From SSSZ01 sp036732025 (GTDB taxonomy: Bacteria; Pseudomonadota; Gammaproteobacteria; Burkholderiales; Rhodocyclaceae): a stretch of DNA of 64,000 nucleotides. This document shows, in pieces, positions 8,607 to 17,657 of the stretch (positions are counted from its first letter, which is position 1; every line of letters begins with the position of its first letter). The notes below the pieces were generated by a model. That model ran no database searches and had not been told where the DNA came from. It was given only the letters and a program-made list of their open reading frames with translations. Where the stretch lies: assembly GCA_036732025.1 (NCBI GenBank), contig DAINDE010000017.1:6116-70115 (forward strand), in the 5' to 3' direction. Made by a program: the position numbers and the translations under genes.

Positions 8607-9772
8607 TTGCTGCTGCGCCTGGCGAGTCTGCCTTTGTCGAGAACCCGAGTCGAGATCCGATGCCGATAACCAACCTCAAGGCACTCGCCATCTACCTGCC
8701 CCAGTTCCACCCCATCCCGGAGAACGACGAATGGTGGGGCGCCGGCTTTACCGAATGGACCAACGTCACCGGTGCCCGGCGGCTGTTTCCCGGCCATTAC
8801 CAGCCGCGCCTGCCCACCGACCTCGGGTTCACCGACCTGCGCCTGCCCGAGGTGCGCCAGGCCCAGGCCGACCTGGCCCGGGCGCATGGCATCCACGGGT
8901 TTTGCTACTACCACTACTGGTTCGAGGGCCGGCGCCTCATCGAGCGGCCCTTCGACGAAGTGCTGGCCAGCGGCGAGCCGGACTTCCCCTTCTGCCTGTG
9001 CTGGGCCAACGAGACCTGGTCGCGGCGCTGGCTGGGCGAAGAGCGCGAGGTCCTGCTCAAGCAGACCTACTCCATGGCCGACCATGAACGGCACGCCGCC
9101 TGGCTCGCCCGGGCCTTCGCCGATCCGCGCCACGTGCGGGTGGGCGGGCGGCCGCTTTTCCTCATCTACCGGCCCTTCGACATCCCCGACCTAGAGCGCG
9201 CCCTGGAGGTCTATCGCACGACGGCGCTGCGGGAGCTGGGGGTCGATCCTTACCTGGTCGGCGTCGATAGCCATCGGGCCGGCGCCGACATGCGGGAGCA
9301 CGGGTTCGACGCCGCCATGAACTTCACTCCCCAACTGGGCCTGGTGCCGGGGGCCCTGGAGGACTGGTTCAGCAAGCGCAAGCTGCTACGCAACCTGAAA
9401 CACGGCGCCTGGGACGGCCGGCTGACGGTGGCCGACTACCGGGAGATGAGCGCCCTGTTCTGGGAGCGGCGGCCGCGGCACGACCACTGGTTTCCCAGCG
9501 TCTTCGTGGGCTGGGACAACACCGCCCGGCGCAAGAAACGGGGCGTGGTGATGGTCAACGACGGCCCCGAACCCTTTGCCCGCAACATCCGCCAGGCCGT
9601 CGAGGTACTGGCGTCGCGGCCGGAGGAGGAGCGCATCCTCTTCGTCAACGCCTGGAACGAGTGGGCCGAGGGCAACCACCTGGAGCCCGACCTGCGCCAC
9701 GGCCTGGGCATGCTCGAAGCCCTGCGGGCGGAGTTGCAACGGGCCGCTGGCCTGGGCGCGGCAGGGGGCTAG
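8603..9772 (+). CDS. WbsX-like glycosyltransferase / GH99-like domain protein (first copy)
   Basis: A 389-residue protein of the WbsX family, cytoplasmic proteins of O-antigen and capsule loci with a GH99-like TIM barrel. Diagnostic are LAIYLPQFHPIPENDEWWG near the N terminus, FTEWTNV, HGFCYYHYWFEGRR, and the C-terminal FVNAWNEWAEGNHLEPD block. The start is the ATG overlapping the previous stop, with AAGGAG seven bases upstream; the open frame extends further upstream but has no support. Activity is poorly established in the family: a glycosyltransferase or lipid-linked-sugar hydrolase are both possible. A second copy lies at 11256. Confidence 0.85.
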   Translation: MIAAAPGESAFVENPSRDPMPITNLKALAIYLPQFHPIPENDEWWGAGFTEWTNVTGARRLFPGHYQPRLPTDLGFTDLRLPEVRQAQADLARAHGIHGFCYYHYWFEGRRLIERPFDEVLASGEPDFPFCLCWANETWSRRWLGEEREVLLKQTYSMADHERHAAWLARAFADPRHVRVGGRPLFLIYRPFDIPDLERALEVYRTTALRELGVDPYLVGVDSHRAGADMREHGFDAAMNFTPQLGLVPGALEDWFSKRKLLRNLKHGAWDGRLTVADYREMSALFWERRPRHDHWFPSVFVGWDNTARRKKRGVVMVNDGPEPFARNIRQAVEVLASRPEEERILFVNAWNEWAEGNHLEPDLRHGLGMLEALRAELQRAAGLGAAGG

Positions 9773-9780
9773 GGGCGGGG

Positions 9781-11259
9781 ATGAGCCGCATCCGGCGCTG
9801 GGCGCTGCTGGCGGCGTTGGGAGCCGCCGGGGTTCTTCCCGCCGGCGCCGAGCCGGTGGCGGTGGAGTCGGCCGCGCCGGGCCGCTTCGCGCTTGCCCCC
9901 TCGGGCGCCCATTTCGTCGCCGCCGACGGCCGGCCGGTCCTGTGGCTGGCCGATACCTGGTGGTTCTGCCCGTCGGCCCTTTGCGCCATCGACGGCTCCT
10001 CCGCCACGGGCATCCCTTCCATGTTCCGCGCCCTGGTCGATCTGCGCGCCAGCCAGGGCTTCAACGTCATCCAGATGGCCTTCCTGGGGGGCGCCCCCCG
10101 GGGCGGCGCCGGGGTACTCGGCCTTTATCGCGGCCAATCCAGTGCCGCCGCCCGCCGGGACTACTGGGCGGAAATCAGGAAGTACATCCGCTACGCCAAC
10201 GACAAGGGCCTGGTGGCGGCCATCGGCCTGGGCTTCCAGCGCGGGCTGGACGACATCACGACGGAGCAGTTGCTGGCGGCCTGGCGTGATGCCGTCGAGG
10301 CCCTGGGGGATCTGCAGGTGGTGTGGTTCATCGCCGGGGAATACAACGTTCAGTCGACCCCGGAGCGGGTCGCCAAGGTGGCGGCGGTCGGCGCCGCCCT
10401 GCGGGAGATCGACGGCGGCCGGCATCCGGTCACCGTGCATCAGGCGGACTGGACCCGCCGGGAACTCTCGGTCGGCGATCCGGACTGGCTGGATTTCGTC
10501 ATGGTCCAGGGCGGCCACCGGGAATTGCCGCCGGCTTCGCTTTACGCGCCGCGGCGCCGGGCCGACGGCGGCGTCAAGCCGGTGGTGGAATCCGAGTGCC
10601 GCTACGAGGGCATCCAGGGCCTGGCGGGCGCCGCCGTCAGCGCCGACGATACCCGCATGTGCATGATCCGGGCTATCCAGGCCGGGGCGGTGGGTTTTTC
10701 CTACGGCGCCCACGGCCTGTGGTATCCGGTCCAGTCGGCCGGCGACCAGCGTTTCCCGGATTACGGGCCGGCCCGGCCCTGGTGGGAAGCGATGAAGTTT
10801 CCCGGCGCCGAGGCGGTAGGCCGGGTGCGGCGCTTCTACGAAGCCATCGAATGGTGGAAATGGGAATCCCGCCCCGGCGCCGCGTGGACGGCGGAGCGGG
10901 GGGGGGACGGCGGCGGCCCGGTGACACGGGTCATGGGCAACGACCGCTGGCTGGTCTGGTTCCCCCGGGGCCTGGCCCCGCGGGCCCTGGTCAATGCCCG
11001 CGACTTGCCCGCCGGCAGCCGCTACACCCTGGCGTGGATTCCCGGACATCTCCGGGATACGGCGCCCCGGCCGGCGGGGGCCCTGGCGGCGGACGGCCGC
11101 AATACCCTGTTGCCGGACCGCCCCTCGGCGGAGGACTGGTTCCTGTTGATGGAAAAAATTCCACCGGTCTGCGATGATGCAGGCGTCCTGCCAGCGGAGC
11201 CGGCGGCGCCATGCCGCCCCTCCCTGCCGCCATCCGCCGATACAAGCCTGCCCCCATGA
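9781..11259 (+). CDS. Secreted DUF4038-type glycoside hydrolase
   Basis: A 492-residue protein with a signal peptide (about 22 residues, RRWALLAALGAAGVLPAGA) followed by a DUF4038/GH140-like (apiosidase-type) TIM barrel. Supporting motifs are GRPVLWLADTWW, NVIQMAFLGG, WFIAGEYN with a candidate catalytic Glu, and VVESECRYEG with the second. I placed the start at the ATG directly before the basic signal sequence. It lies between two WbsX-like genes and is coupled to the second by ATGA. A periplasmic role in trimming or turnover of the locus polysaccharide is plausible but inferred. Confidence 0.75.
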   Translation: MSRIRRWALLAALGAAGVLPAGAEPVAVESAAPGRFALAPSGAHFVAADGRPVLWLADTWWFCPSALCAIDGSSATGIPSMFRALVDLRASQGFNVIQMAFLGGAPRGGAGVLGLYRGQSSAAARRDYWAEIRKYIRYANDKGLVAAIGLGFQRGLDDITTEQLLAAWRDAVEALGDLQVVWFIAGEYNVQSTPERVAKVAAVGAALREIDGGRHPVTVHQADWTRRELSVGDPDWLDFVMVQGGHRELPPASLYAPRRRADGGVKPVVESECRYEGIQGLAGAAVSADDTRMCMIRAIQAGAVGFSYGAHGLWYPVQSAGDQRFPDYGPARPWWEAMKFPGAEAVGRVRRFYEAIEWWKWESRPGAAWTAERGGDGGGPVTRVMGNDRWLVWFPRGLAPRALVNARDLPAGSRYTLAWIPGHLRDTAPRPAGALAADGRNTLLPDRPSAEDWFLLMEKIPPVCDDAGVLPAEPAAPCRPSLPPSADTSLPP

Positions 11260-12479
11260 CCGACTCGCCCTTGCGCGCCATCGCCTTCTACCTGCCCCAG
11301 TTCCACCCGGTCCCCGAGAACGACGCGTGGTGGGGCCGGGGCTTTACCGAATGGCGCAACGTCACCCGCGCCCGGCCACTGTTCCCCGGCCATTACCAGC
11401 CCCACTTGCCCGCCGATCTTGGCTTCTATGACCTGCGCCTGCCCGAGGTGCGGGCGCAGCAGGCGGCTATGGCGGCGGCCCACGGCATCCACGGGTTCTG
11501 CTACTACCACTACTGGTTCAATGGCCGCCGCATCCTGGAGCGGCCGTTCCAGGAGGTGCTGACCAGTGGCGAGCCCTCCCTGCCGTTCTGCCTGTGCTGG
11601 GCCAACGAAAACTGGACCCGGGCCTGGAGCGGCGGCGAGCGGGAGGTCCTGCTGCGCCAGGACTACCATGCCGACGACGACCGGCAGCACATCCGCTCCC
11701 TCCTGCAGGCCTTCGCCGATCCCCGCTACATCCGCGTCGACGGCCGGCCGCTGTTCCTCGTCTATCGCACCGAACTGCTGCCGGAGCCCGCCCGTACCGC
11801 CGAAACCTGGCGGGACGAGGCGCGCCGGGCCGGCCTGGGGGAAATCTACCTGGCCCGGGTGGAAAGCTTCGCCGACGGCGTGGTGCCGGCCGACATCGGC
11901 TTCGACGCGGCGGTGGAATTCGCCCCCGACTGGCGCAACCTGCGGGACGTGGAATACCGCGGCATCGCCGCCCGGCTGCTGATCAAGGCCGGCCTCCTGC
12001 CCCGGCAACTGGCGGAGAACCGCATCGTCGCCTACGCCTCCATGATCCACCGCCTGCGGGCCAAGGCACCGGTGCCCTACAAGCGCTTCCGCTGCGTCAC
12101 CCCGGGCTTCGACAACACCGCCCGCCGCTCCACCGGCGCCGTCATCATCAAGGATTCGGACCCCGACACCTACCGCCGCTGGCTGCTCGCCACCGGCCGC
12201 GAAACCCTGCGCGAGCGGCGCGGCGACGAGCGCCTGGTGTTCATCAACGCCTGGAACGAATGGGCCGAGGGCAACCATCTGGAGCCGGACCGGCGCTTCG
12301 GCCACGCCTTTCTCAAAGCGACGGCGGCGGCCCTGGCCGAGGCGGCGCGGGAGGCCGAAGCCGGCCAGCCGGCCGGCCCGGGCGTCGAGGAATTCGGCCT
12401 GCCCGGGCCCCTGCCCCTGGGGGAGCGGCTGACCCAGCTCCTGGCCCACATCCGCTTCGCCCTCGGCCGCGCGGACTGA
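11256..12479 (+). CDS. WbsX-like glycosyltransferase / GH99-like domain protein (second copy)
   Basis: A 407-residue WbsX family protein, homologous over its whole length to the product at 8603. It shows AIAFYLPQFHPVPENDAWWG, FTEWRNV, HGFCYYHYWFNGRR, PFCLCWANENWTR and VFINAWNEWAEGNHLEPD. The ATG at 11256 overlaps the DUF4038 gene stop (ATGA); an in-frame ATG at 11211 inside that gene is less likely. About 35 extra residues at the C terminus distinguish it from copy one. The substrate is unknown. Confidence 0.85.
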   Translation: MTDSPLRAIAFYLPQFHPVPENDAWWGRGFTEWRNVTRARPLFPGHYQPHLPADLGFYDLRLPEVRAQQAAMAAAHGIHGFCYYHYWFNGRRILERPFQEVLTSGEPSLPFCLCWANENWTRAWSGGEREVLLRQDYHADDDRQHIRSLLQAFADPRYIRVDGRPLFLVYRTELLPEPARTAETWRDEARRAGLGEIYLARVESFADGVVPADIGFDAAVEFAPDWRNLRDVEYRGIAARLLIKAGLLPRQLAENRIVAYASMIHRLRAKAPVPYKRFRCVTPGFDNTARRSTGAVIIKDSDPDTYRRWLLATGRETLRERRGDERLVFINAWNEWAEGNHLEPDRRFGHAFLKATAAALAEAAREAEAGQPAGPGVEEFGLPGPLPLGERLTQLLAHIRFALGRAD

Positions 12480-12491
12480 GCGAGGCGAGCG

Positions 12492-13451
12492 ATGCAGCCC
12501 CTGGCCATCGTCATTCCCGCCTACAAGCCGGATTTCTTCGACGCCACCCTGCGTTCCCTCGCCGCCCAGACCCGGCGCGACTTCACGGTCTACGTGGGGG
12601 ACGACGCTTCGCCCCATGACCTCCGTGCCCTATGCGAGGCCTGGCGCGGCACCCTGGACATCCGCTACCACCGCTTCGAGCGCAACCTCGGCCGGGAGGA
12701 TCTGGTCGGCCACTGGCAACGCTGCATCGCCCTCGGCGACGAACCCTGGGTCTGGCTCTTCAGCGACGACGACCTGCTCGAACCTGGTTGCGTCGCCGCC
12801 TTCCTCGAACGGGTTGCCGCCGACCCGCACCCCTGCCAGGTCTACCACTTCAACGTCTGCGTCATCGACGCCGACGGCAGTCTCCTCAAGGAGGCGCCGC
12901 CCTTCCCGGACCGGCTGCCGGTCCGGGAGTTCGTCCGCCAGCGTTTTGCCTACGCCCTGCAGAGCTTCGCCCCGGACTACGTGTTCTCCCGCCAGGCCCT
13001 CGTCGCCGCCGGCGGCTTCCAGGCCTTTCCCCGGGCCTGGTGTTCCGACGACGCCACCTGGGTGAAGCTCGCCGGCGACGACGGTATCGTCAGCATCGCC
13101 GGACCCCGGGTCCATTGGCGCTCCTCCGGCCAGAACATTTCCACCAGTCACGGCCCCGACCGTTGGGAAAAGCTGGAGGCGGGGCTGCAGTACCTGGAGT
13201 GGCTGCGGCGATACCTGCTGGCCCATCCCGCTTCGGGCGGCGCCGCCGCCGATGCCGCCCTGCTCGACGCCGGCCGCTGGTGGCTCTACGCCCAGGCCGA
13301 GACGCTCCGCGTCACCTTCCGCGCCTTCGGGCTGTTGCGCACCGCCCGGCGTTTCCAGCACCTCTTCGGCAGTTCCCTTCCCGCGGAAGCACTGCGCATC
13401 GCCCTGCAGGATTCCCGTATCCTGCGCCGCCTGGCCTCCCGGAGCCAGTGA
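12492..13451 (+). CDS. Glycosyltransferase family 2
   Basis: A 319-residue GT-A fold glycosyltransferase. The N terminus LAIVIPAYKPDFFDATLRSL leads into the nucleotide-binding YVGDDASPHDL. The metal-binding triplet is in WLFSDDDLLEPG (about residues 93-104), followed by the acceptor region SDDATWVKLAG. A ribosome site GAGGCGAG precedes the ATG. It is the last gene of the first plus-strand series and converges on a flippase gene 18 bases away. It probably adds a sugar to the repeating unit; donor and acceptor are unknown. Confidence 0.85.
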   Translation: MQPLAIVIPAYKPDFFDATLRSLAAQTRRDFTVYVGDDASPHDLRALCEAWRGTLDIRYHRFERNLGREDLVGHWQRCIALGDEPWVWLFSDDDLLEPGCVAAFLERVAADPHPCQVYHFNVCVIDADGSLLKEAPPFPDRLPVREFVRQRFAYALQSFAPDYVFSRQALVAAGGFQAFPRAWCSDDATWVKLAGDDGIVSIAGPRVHWRSSGQNISTSHGPDRWEKLEAGLQYLEWLRRYLLAHPASGGAAADAALLDAGRWWLYAQAETLRVTFRAFGLLRTARRFQHLFGSSLPAEALRIALQDSRILRRLASRSQ

Positions 13452-13469
13452 CCGCTGGCGGCGGCAGCG

Positions 13470-14903
13470 TCAGGCGGCTTTTTTCTGCTTGCGCAGCAAG
13501 AGCAGAAGTTCTTCCCGGATCCGGTTGCGGGTGAGCATGATGCCGGCGAGCGCCCCGGCGCCGCCGGTGACGCCGCTGAGGAAGAGGGTGGCAAAGGGCG
13601 GCAGCGCCAGGGTGTTCTCCACCAGCAGGGGGCCGATCACGCTCAGGGCCGTGGGCACGACGGCGGGGCGCAGGGTGTCGAGCAGATCCCCCAGGCGCAT
13701 GTGGCACAGCTTGAACATCCGGCGCAGGCGCAGGGCGGTGGCGAGCAGGCTGGCCAGGGCGTAGCCCCAGGCCACGGCGACCAGGCCCAGGGGCGCGCAG
13801 GCGATGACCAGGATCAGCTTGATGGTGAGGGACTGGGCATCCAGCTTGAACTGGGCCCGGACCTCCCCGTAGGCGGTGAGCACCTGGGGGGTGAGGGCGG
13901 TGGGCACGGTGAGGGCGATGGCCAGGCAGGTGACCTCCAGGATGGGGGCGGAACTCGTCCATTGCTCACCGAACAGCACCAGGATCACCGGCTCCGCCGC
14001 GACTGCCATGATGGCGCACATGGGCAGGGCGAAGGCGTTGTACAGGGCGCTGGTATGGACGTAGGCCGCCAGGATGCAGCGGCCTTCGCGCAGGGCCTGG
14101 GAGAAATACGGCAGGCTGACGCTGTTGACGGCCTGCTGCACGATGGTGACCACCAGGTCGGACAGGCCCTTGCCCCGGTTGAAGAGGGCGACGGCCTCCA
14201 TGTTGAGCATGCGCCCCAGAACGAGGTCACTGAGGAAGTTGTTGGCGTAGGAAACGAGCGCCGAGCCCGAGACGTAGGAACTGAAGCCGAGCACCCGCCG
14301 CCATTCGGCGAGGGAAGGGAGCCAGGGCAGGTCGGCCGGCCGGTAGAAGATCACCGCCAGGATGGTGGCGCCGATGCCGATCATGGAGGACCAGGCCAGG
14401 CTCATGAAGCTGTGGCCGGCCCAGGCCAGCAGGATGGCGGAGACGTTCTGGGCCAGGGTGCCGATGGTGGTGATGACGGCGATGTCGGTGAAACGCAGGT
14501 CGCGCCGCAGGAGCGACATGGTGGTGGCGCCGAAGGGCACCAGCAGGAAGCTGGCGGCGATGACGTAGAGGGCCTGGGTGATGCCCGGTTCGCGGAAAAA
14601 GATGCCGGCGGGGACGGCCAGGGCGGCGACGATGCCGCCGGTGATGGCGGCCAGGACCAGGGAAATGCCGAAGGCGGTGCGGAAGCGGGCGGGGGAGAGT
14701 TCCTGCTCCTGGACGATGTAGGTGCCCAGGCCCATTTCCCGGATGGTGCGCAACAGCCCGGAAAAGACGTAGGCGACGGAAAAGACGCCGATCTCGTAGG
14801 GCGTCAGCAGGCGCGCCAGGAACATGGCACCGACGAAATTGATGACCATGTTGGCGTTGGACGACGCCAGGGTGATGAGGAAGTTTTTTCTTACGTCGGT
14901 CAA
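13470..14903 (-). CDS. Wzx-like lipopolysaccharide/oligosaccharide flippase
   Basis: A 477-residue polytopic MATE-superfamily (MOP) flippase expected to move undecaprenyl-linked glycan across the inner membrane. It starts MTDVRKNFLITLASSNANM and contains FLARLLTPYEIGVFSVAYVF, then about 12-14 hydrophobic segments and a Lys-rich tail. The start codon is TTG (14901-14903), because no in-frame ATG lies nearby. It is a clear paralogue of the plus-strand flippase at 17658 (same length, LARLLTP-EIGVFSV block). Upstream on the same strand lies the 3' remnant of a WaaA-like gene, so this flippase may once have been downstream of it. Confidence 0.88.
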   Translation of the reverse strand: MTDVRKNFLITLASSNANMVINFVGAMFLARLLTPYEIGVFSVAYVFSGLLRTIREMGLGTYIVQEQELSPARFRTAFGISLVLAAITGGIVAALAVPAGIFFREPGITQALYVIAASFLLVPFGATTMSLLRRDLRFTDIAVITTIGTLAQNVSAILLAWAGHSFMSLAWSSMIGIGATILAVIFYRPADLPWLPSLAEWRRVLGFSSYVSGSALVSYANNFLSDLVLGRMLNMEAVALFNRGKGLSDLVVTIVQQAVNSVSLPYFSQALREGRCILAAYVHTSALYNAFALPMCAIMAVAAEPVILVLFGEQWTSSAPILEVTCLAIALTVPTALTPQVLTAYGEVRAQFKLDAQSLTIKLILVIACAPLGLVAVAWGYALASLLATALRLRRMFKLCHMRLGDLLDTLRPAVVPTALSVIGPLLVENTLALPPFATLFLSGVTGGAGALAGIMLTRNRIREELLLLLRKQKKAA

Positions 14904-14993
14904 CGGCTGCTTTCGGATACCGCCGGCAGTCGTCGGCCATGGCCCATCTGCCGGTCAGGGCGCCTTACCCCCTGGTTGGCGGCCCCGCCATGG

Positions 14994-15181
14994 CCGGAAA
15001 GCCATGGTTCGATGAGTTGCATGTGGCGGCGACTGCGCCCCTGGCGTTGGTGAGAGTCTCGTGAATCAGTTGTTGTCGGTTTTCGTAGATGCCGGGATTT
15101 TCCAGCAATTTCCGCCGGGGGAGCTGACAACTCTTTCACATATTTCGCTTCCTGCAGAGAAATTGCCGTCCGATGCAACAT
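14994..15181 (-). pseudogene. 3' remnant of a WaaA/Kdo-transferase-like gene
   Basis: Read on the minus strand, this stretch aligns with the last roughly 60 codons of the intact WaaA-like gene at 21234-22547. Matching peptides are LQEAKYVKELSA (intact: LQEAANVEELSA), ENPGIYENRQQLIHETL (intact: DNPDSYRDRKHLIHETL), ARGAVA, and HMQLIEPWL (intact: HMALIEPWL). The matches fall in two alternating frames, so there are at least two frameshifts. No start is left and the stop is lost. Nucleotide similarity is recognisable but far from identical, so this is a diverged relic rather than a recent copy. Confidence 0.8.
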
Positions 15182-15356
15182 TTGTCCCGGGTCGCCCGGG
15201 CTTTTTGCTGCCGTTCATGAGGTATTACCGCGCGTCGCCAGAGTCGACGGACTAGACTTTTTTCCGACCCGTCGAGGATGGAACGAGAGCGGGTGGCAGG
15301 ACCCGGGCTGCGGTTGGCGCGGGCCGGCATCCGCAGGAAAGGGGAGCGCTGGGGTT
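15182..15356. other. Non-coding stretch upstream of the asparagine-synthetase-like gene
   Basis: With the adjoining relic this forms a 453-base gap between two divergent genes. A weak continuation of the WaaA-like homology may extend a little past 15181 but could not be aligned. A short T-rich run (cttttttccg, about 15257-15266) is present. I see no convincing promoter, RNA gene or repeat. Confidence 0.4.
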
Positions 15357-16832
15357 ATGCATGTCCATTTGAGCGTCAACGGTGACGGCAAGGTGCTTGC
15401 GCGTGGTACGAGCAGTGCCCGCTTCGGGTCGGCGGAGCGCCGGCTCGGCCCTTGGGCGAGATGGGAGTGGGACGGCACGTGCTTGATCGTGCAGGTGGAC
15501 CGTTACGGCTTCTACCCGCTTTTCTACGCATCGTTGAAAAATGGCGTGGCGGTGGCGGATTCCATCGCCGAATTGCTCGAACTGGGGGCCTCCCGCGAAT
15601 TCGACGACGCAGGGATCGCCGCTTTCCTGCGCCTCGGCTTCTTTCTCGGCGACGATACGCCCTTCGCCGCCATCCGCGCCCTGCCGCCGGCGGGGCGCCT
15701 GACCTGGAGCGCCGCAAGGGGCGCGGTTGTGGCGGGCGCCCCTATCGTCCGCCGGCCGGAAGCCAAACTGCCCCGGGGTGCGGTGGCGGAGGAGTACGCC
15801 GGGCGCTTTGCCCAGGCCATCGCCCGCTGCTTTCCTCTGGACCCGGCCCGGACCGCCTTGCCGCTTTCCGGCGGCCGTGATTCCCGCCACATCGCGCTGG
15901 CGTTGCGGCGGCAAGGGTTCCGGCCCCATCTGGTCATTTCCCAGCGCCATTTCCCCAGCCGGCCCGATGATGACGCCGAGGTCGCCGCCCGGCTCTGCCA
16001 GGCCATCGGCTGGCCCCTGGAAGTCATGCCCCAGGCGGCCGACCCGGTGGGCCCGGAACTGGAAAAGAACCGGATATTCGACTGCCTGACCGACGAGCAC
16101 GCCTGGTTCATGCCCACGGCGAGGCGCATTGCCGCGGCCGGCGCCACGGCGGTGTTCGACGGCATCGCCGGCGATTCGCTGTCCAGGTCTGTATTCATGC
16201 GGGAAGACTGGGTCGCCCTGGGCCGGGAGCGCCGCCTGGCCGAGTGGCTGCGGCGGATGCCGGCCTGGGGCTATGGCGCGGCGGAAAGCGGTCTGGAGCG
16301 GGTATTGGCCCCCGCCTTCCGCCGACGCTGGACCTGGGAGGCCGCCTTCACGCGGGTGGAGGAGGAGTTCGGCAAGCACGCCTACGACGACAATCCCCTC
16401 AACCAGTTCATGTTCTGGAACCGCACGCGGCGGGAGATCGCCCTGGCCTTCCTCCGCTACCTGCCGGGAGTGGAGGTGCTCACCCCCTACCTCGATCCGG
16501 AGGTCTTCGATTTCCTCTGGCATTTGCCGACCGAATATTTTCTCGATCAACGCCTCCACGACGAGACCATCGCCCGGGTGGCGCCGGATTGCGCCGGCAT
16601 CCCCTTCGCCGGCGGCGCGCCTCCCCGCGATCCCCTGTCCATGAACGTCGCGGTCATGCGCGGCATGGCCCGGCGGCGTTCGTTCTGGCAGGGCGGCGAG
16701 CTCCTCAACCGGGCCTGGCTGCGGCCGCGATTGGCCGGCGCCTTGGTATGGCCCCGCCTCGCCCGCCAGGCCGGCTGGTACCTCCAGGCGCCCCCCTGGC
16801 TGGCAAGCCTGGAGCGCCTTGCCGCGGAATAG
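15357..16832 (+). CDS. Asparagine synthetase-like ATP-pyrophosphatase protein
   Basis: A 491-residue protein with a C-terminal asparagine-synthetase domain. The PP-loop SGGRDS is at about residues 171-176. Later blocks include FDGIAGDSLSR and the conserved VEVLTPYLDPEVFDFLWHLP. The N-terminal part resembles the glutaminase fold (WEWDGTCLIVQVDRYGFYPLFY) but begins MHVHLSV and lacks the Cys-2 nucleophile, so glutamine-dependent ammonia release is unlikely. Relatives in polysaccharide clusters are thought to amidate uronic acids or act on other carboxylates; this is family knowledge, not shown here. It starts a second plus-strand gene series. Confidence 0.8.
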   Translation: MHVHLSVNGDGKVLARGTSSARFGSAERRLGPWARWEWDGTCLIVQVDRYGFYPLFYASLKNGVAVADSIAELLELGASREFDDAGIAAFLRLGFFLGDDTPFAAIRALPPAGRLTWSAARGAVVAGAPIVRRPEAKLPRGAVAEEYAGRFAQAIARCFPLDPARTALPLSGGRDSRHIALALRRQGFRPHLVISQRHFPSRPDDDAEVAARLCQAIGWPLEVMPQAADPVGPELEKNRIFDCLTDEHAWFMPTARRIAAAGATAVFDGIAGDSLSRSVFMREDWVALGRERRLAEWLRRMPAWGYGAAESGLERVLAPAFRRRWTWEAAFTRVEEEFGKHAYDDNPLNQFMFWNRTRREIALAFLRYLPGVEVLTPYLDPEVFDFLWHLPTEYFLDQRLHDETIARVAPDCAGIPFAGGAPPRDPLSMNVAVMRGMARRRSFWQGGELLNRAWLRPRLAGALVWPRLARQAGWYLQAPPWLASLERLAAE

Positions 16833-16876
16833 GGCCGTAGAATGCGCCGGCCTTCGACAACTCTGGTGATGCCGAG

Positions 16877-17641
16877 ATGACTACTTTCCTGCTTATCCTT
16901 CTGGCCCTGTCGATCCTGGCCATGTTCGCCTTGCAGTTGTACCTGTTGCGCAAGGTACGCCGCGTTGACCTGCACGTTTGGGAGATGGCCCAGCGCCTGC
17001 CCCGCGAGGTGAGCGAATGCTTCCGTCAACTGGAATCCCTGCAGAGCCTGTACTGGGATCTCCGGCCCGAGCGGGCCTTGCCGCCCACCCGAGGCTGGGC
17101 GGGCTCGCCCGATTTCCTGCGGGAGGTGGCCGGCCACCTCTTCGCTGCCCGGCCGACCGTGGTGGTGGAATGCAGCTCCGGCGCGTCCACCGTGGTGGCC
17201 GCCCGCTGCCTGCAGATACTGGGCGGCGGTCACGTTTATAGCCTCGAGCACGCCCCCGAATACGCCAGCGCGACCCGCCGGCTTCTCGCCTCCCACGGGC
17301 TGTCCGCCTGGGCGACGGTGATCGACGCTCCCTTGGTCGCCACCACCACCGACGCCGGCAGCCAACCCTGGTACGACCTGGCGAACCTGCCGGCAGGCCC
17401 GATCGACGTCCTGGTCATCGACGGCCCGCCCGCCGATACGGCGCCCCTTGCCCGCTACCCGGCCGGACCCTTGCTCTTCCCGCGGCTGCGGGAGGGCGGG
17501 GCCGTCTTCCTTGACGATGCGGATCGGCCCGACGAGCAGGAAATCGTCGCCCGCTGGCAACGGAGCTTTCCCGGCCTGGATTTGCGCCGTCGGCCCAGCG
17601 AGAAGGGACTCGCCGTGTTCCGACGCGGGGACGGCAATTGA
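16877..17641 (+). CDS. Membrane-anchored class I SAM methyltransferase
   Basis: A 254-residue protein with a single N-terminal transmembrane segment (about residues 3-24, LLILLALSILAMFALQLYLL), a coiled-coil-like linker, and a cytosolic methyltransferase domain. The SAM motif reads VVVECSSGASTVVAARCL, with EHAPEYA as second motif and IDVLVIDGPPADTAP as the acidic motif. The architecture is like Methyltransf_24 enzymes found next to flippases and glycosyltransferases. The target is probably a lipid-linked glycan at the membrane, which is inference. It has little resemblance to the methyltransferase at 2231 beyond the fold. Confidence 0.75.
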   Translation: MTTFLLILLALSILAMFALQLYLLRKVRRVDLHVWEMAQRLPREVSECFRQLESLQSLYWDLRPERALPPTRGWAGSPDFLREVAGHLFAARPTVVVECSSGASTVVAARCLQILGGGHVYSLEHAPEYASATRRLLASHGLSAWATVIDAPLVATTTDAGSQPWYDLANLPAGPIDVLVIDGPPADTAPLARYPAGPLLFPRLREGGAVFLDDADRPDEQEIVARWQRSFPGLDLRRRPSEKGLAVFRRGDGN

Positions 17642-17657
17642 TTCCCGGGGCCGCGCG

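Noticed and set aside
13452..13489. Intrinsic terminator between the GT2 and flippase genes
   Set aside because: There is a short CGCTG/CAGCG stem and a T run, but they are not adjacent and the T run lies inside the flippase coding end.
15061..15255. 64-codon plus-strand frame in the gap
   Set aside because: It runs antisense to the WaaA-like relic, which explains its sequence better.
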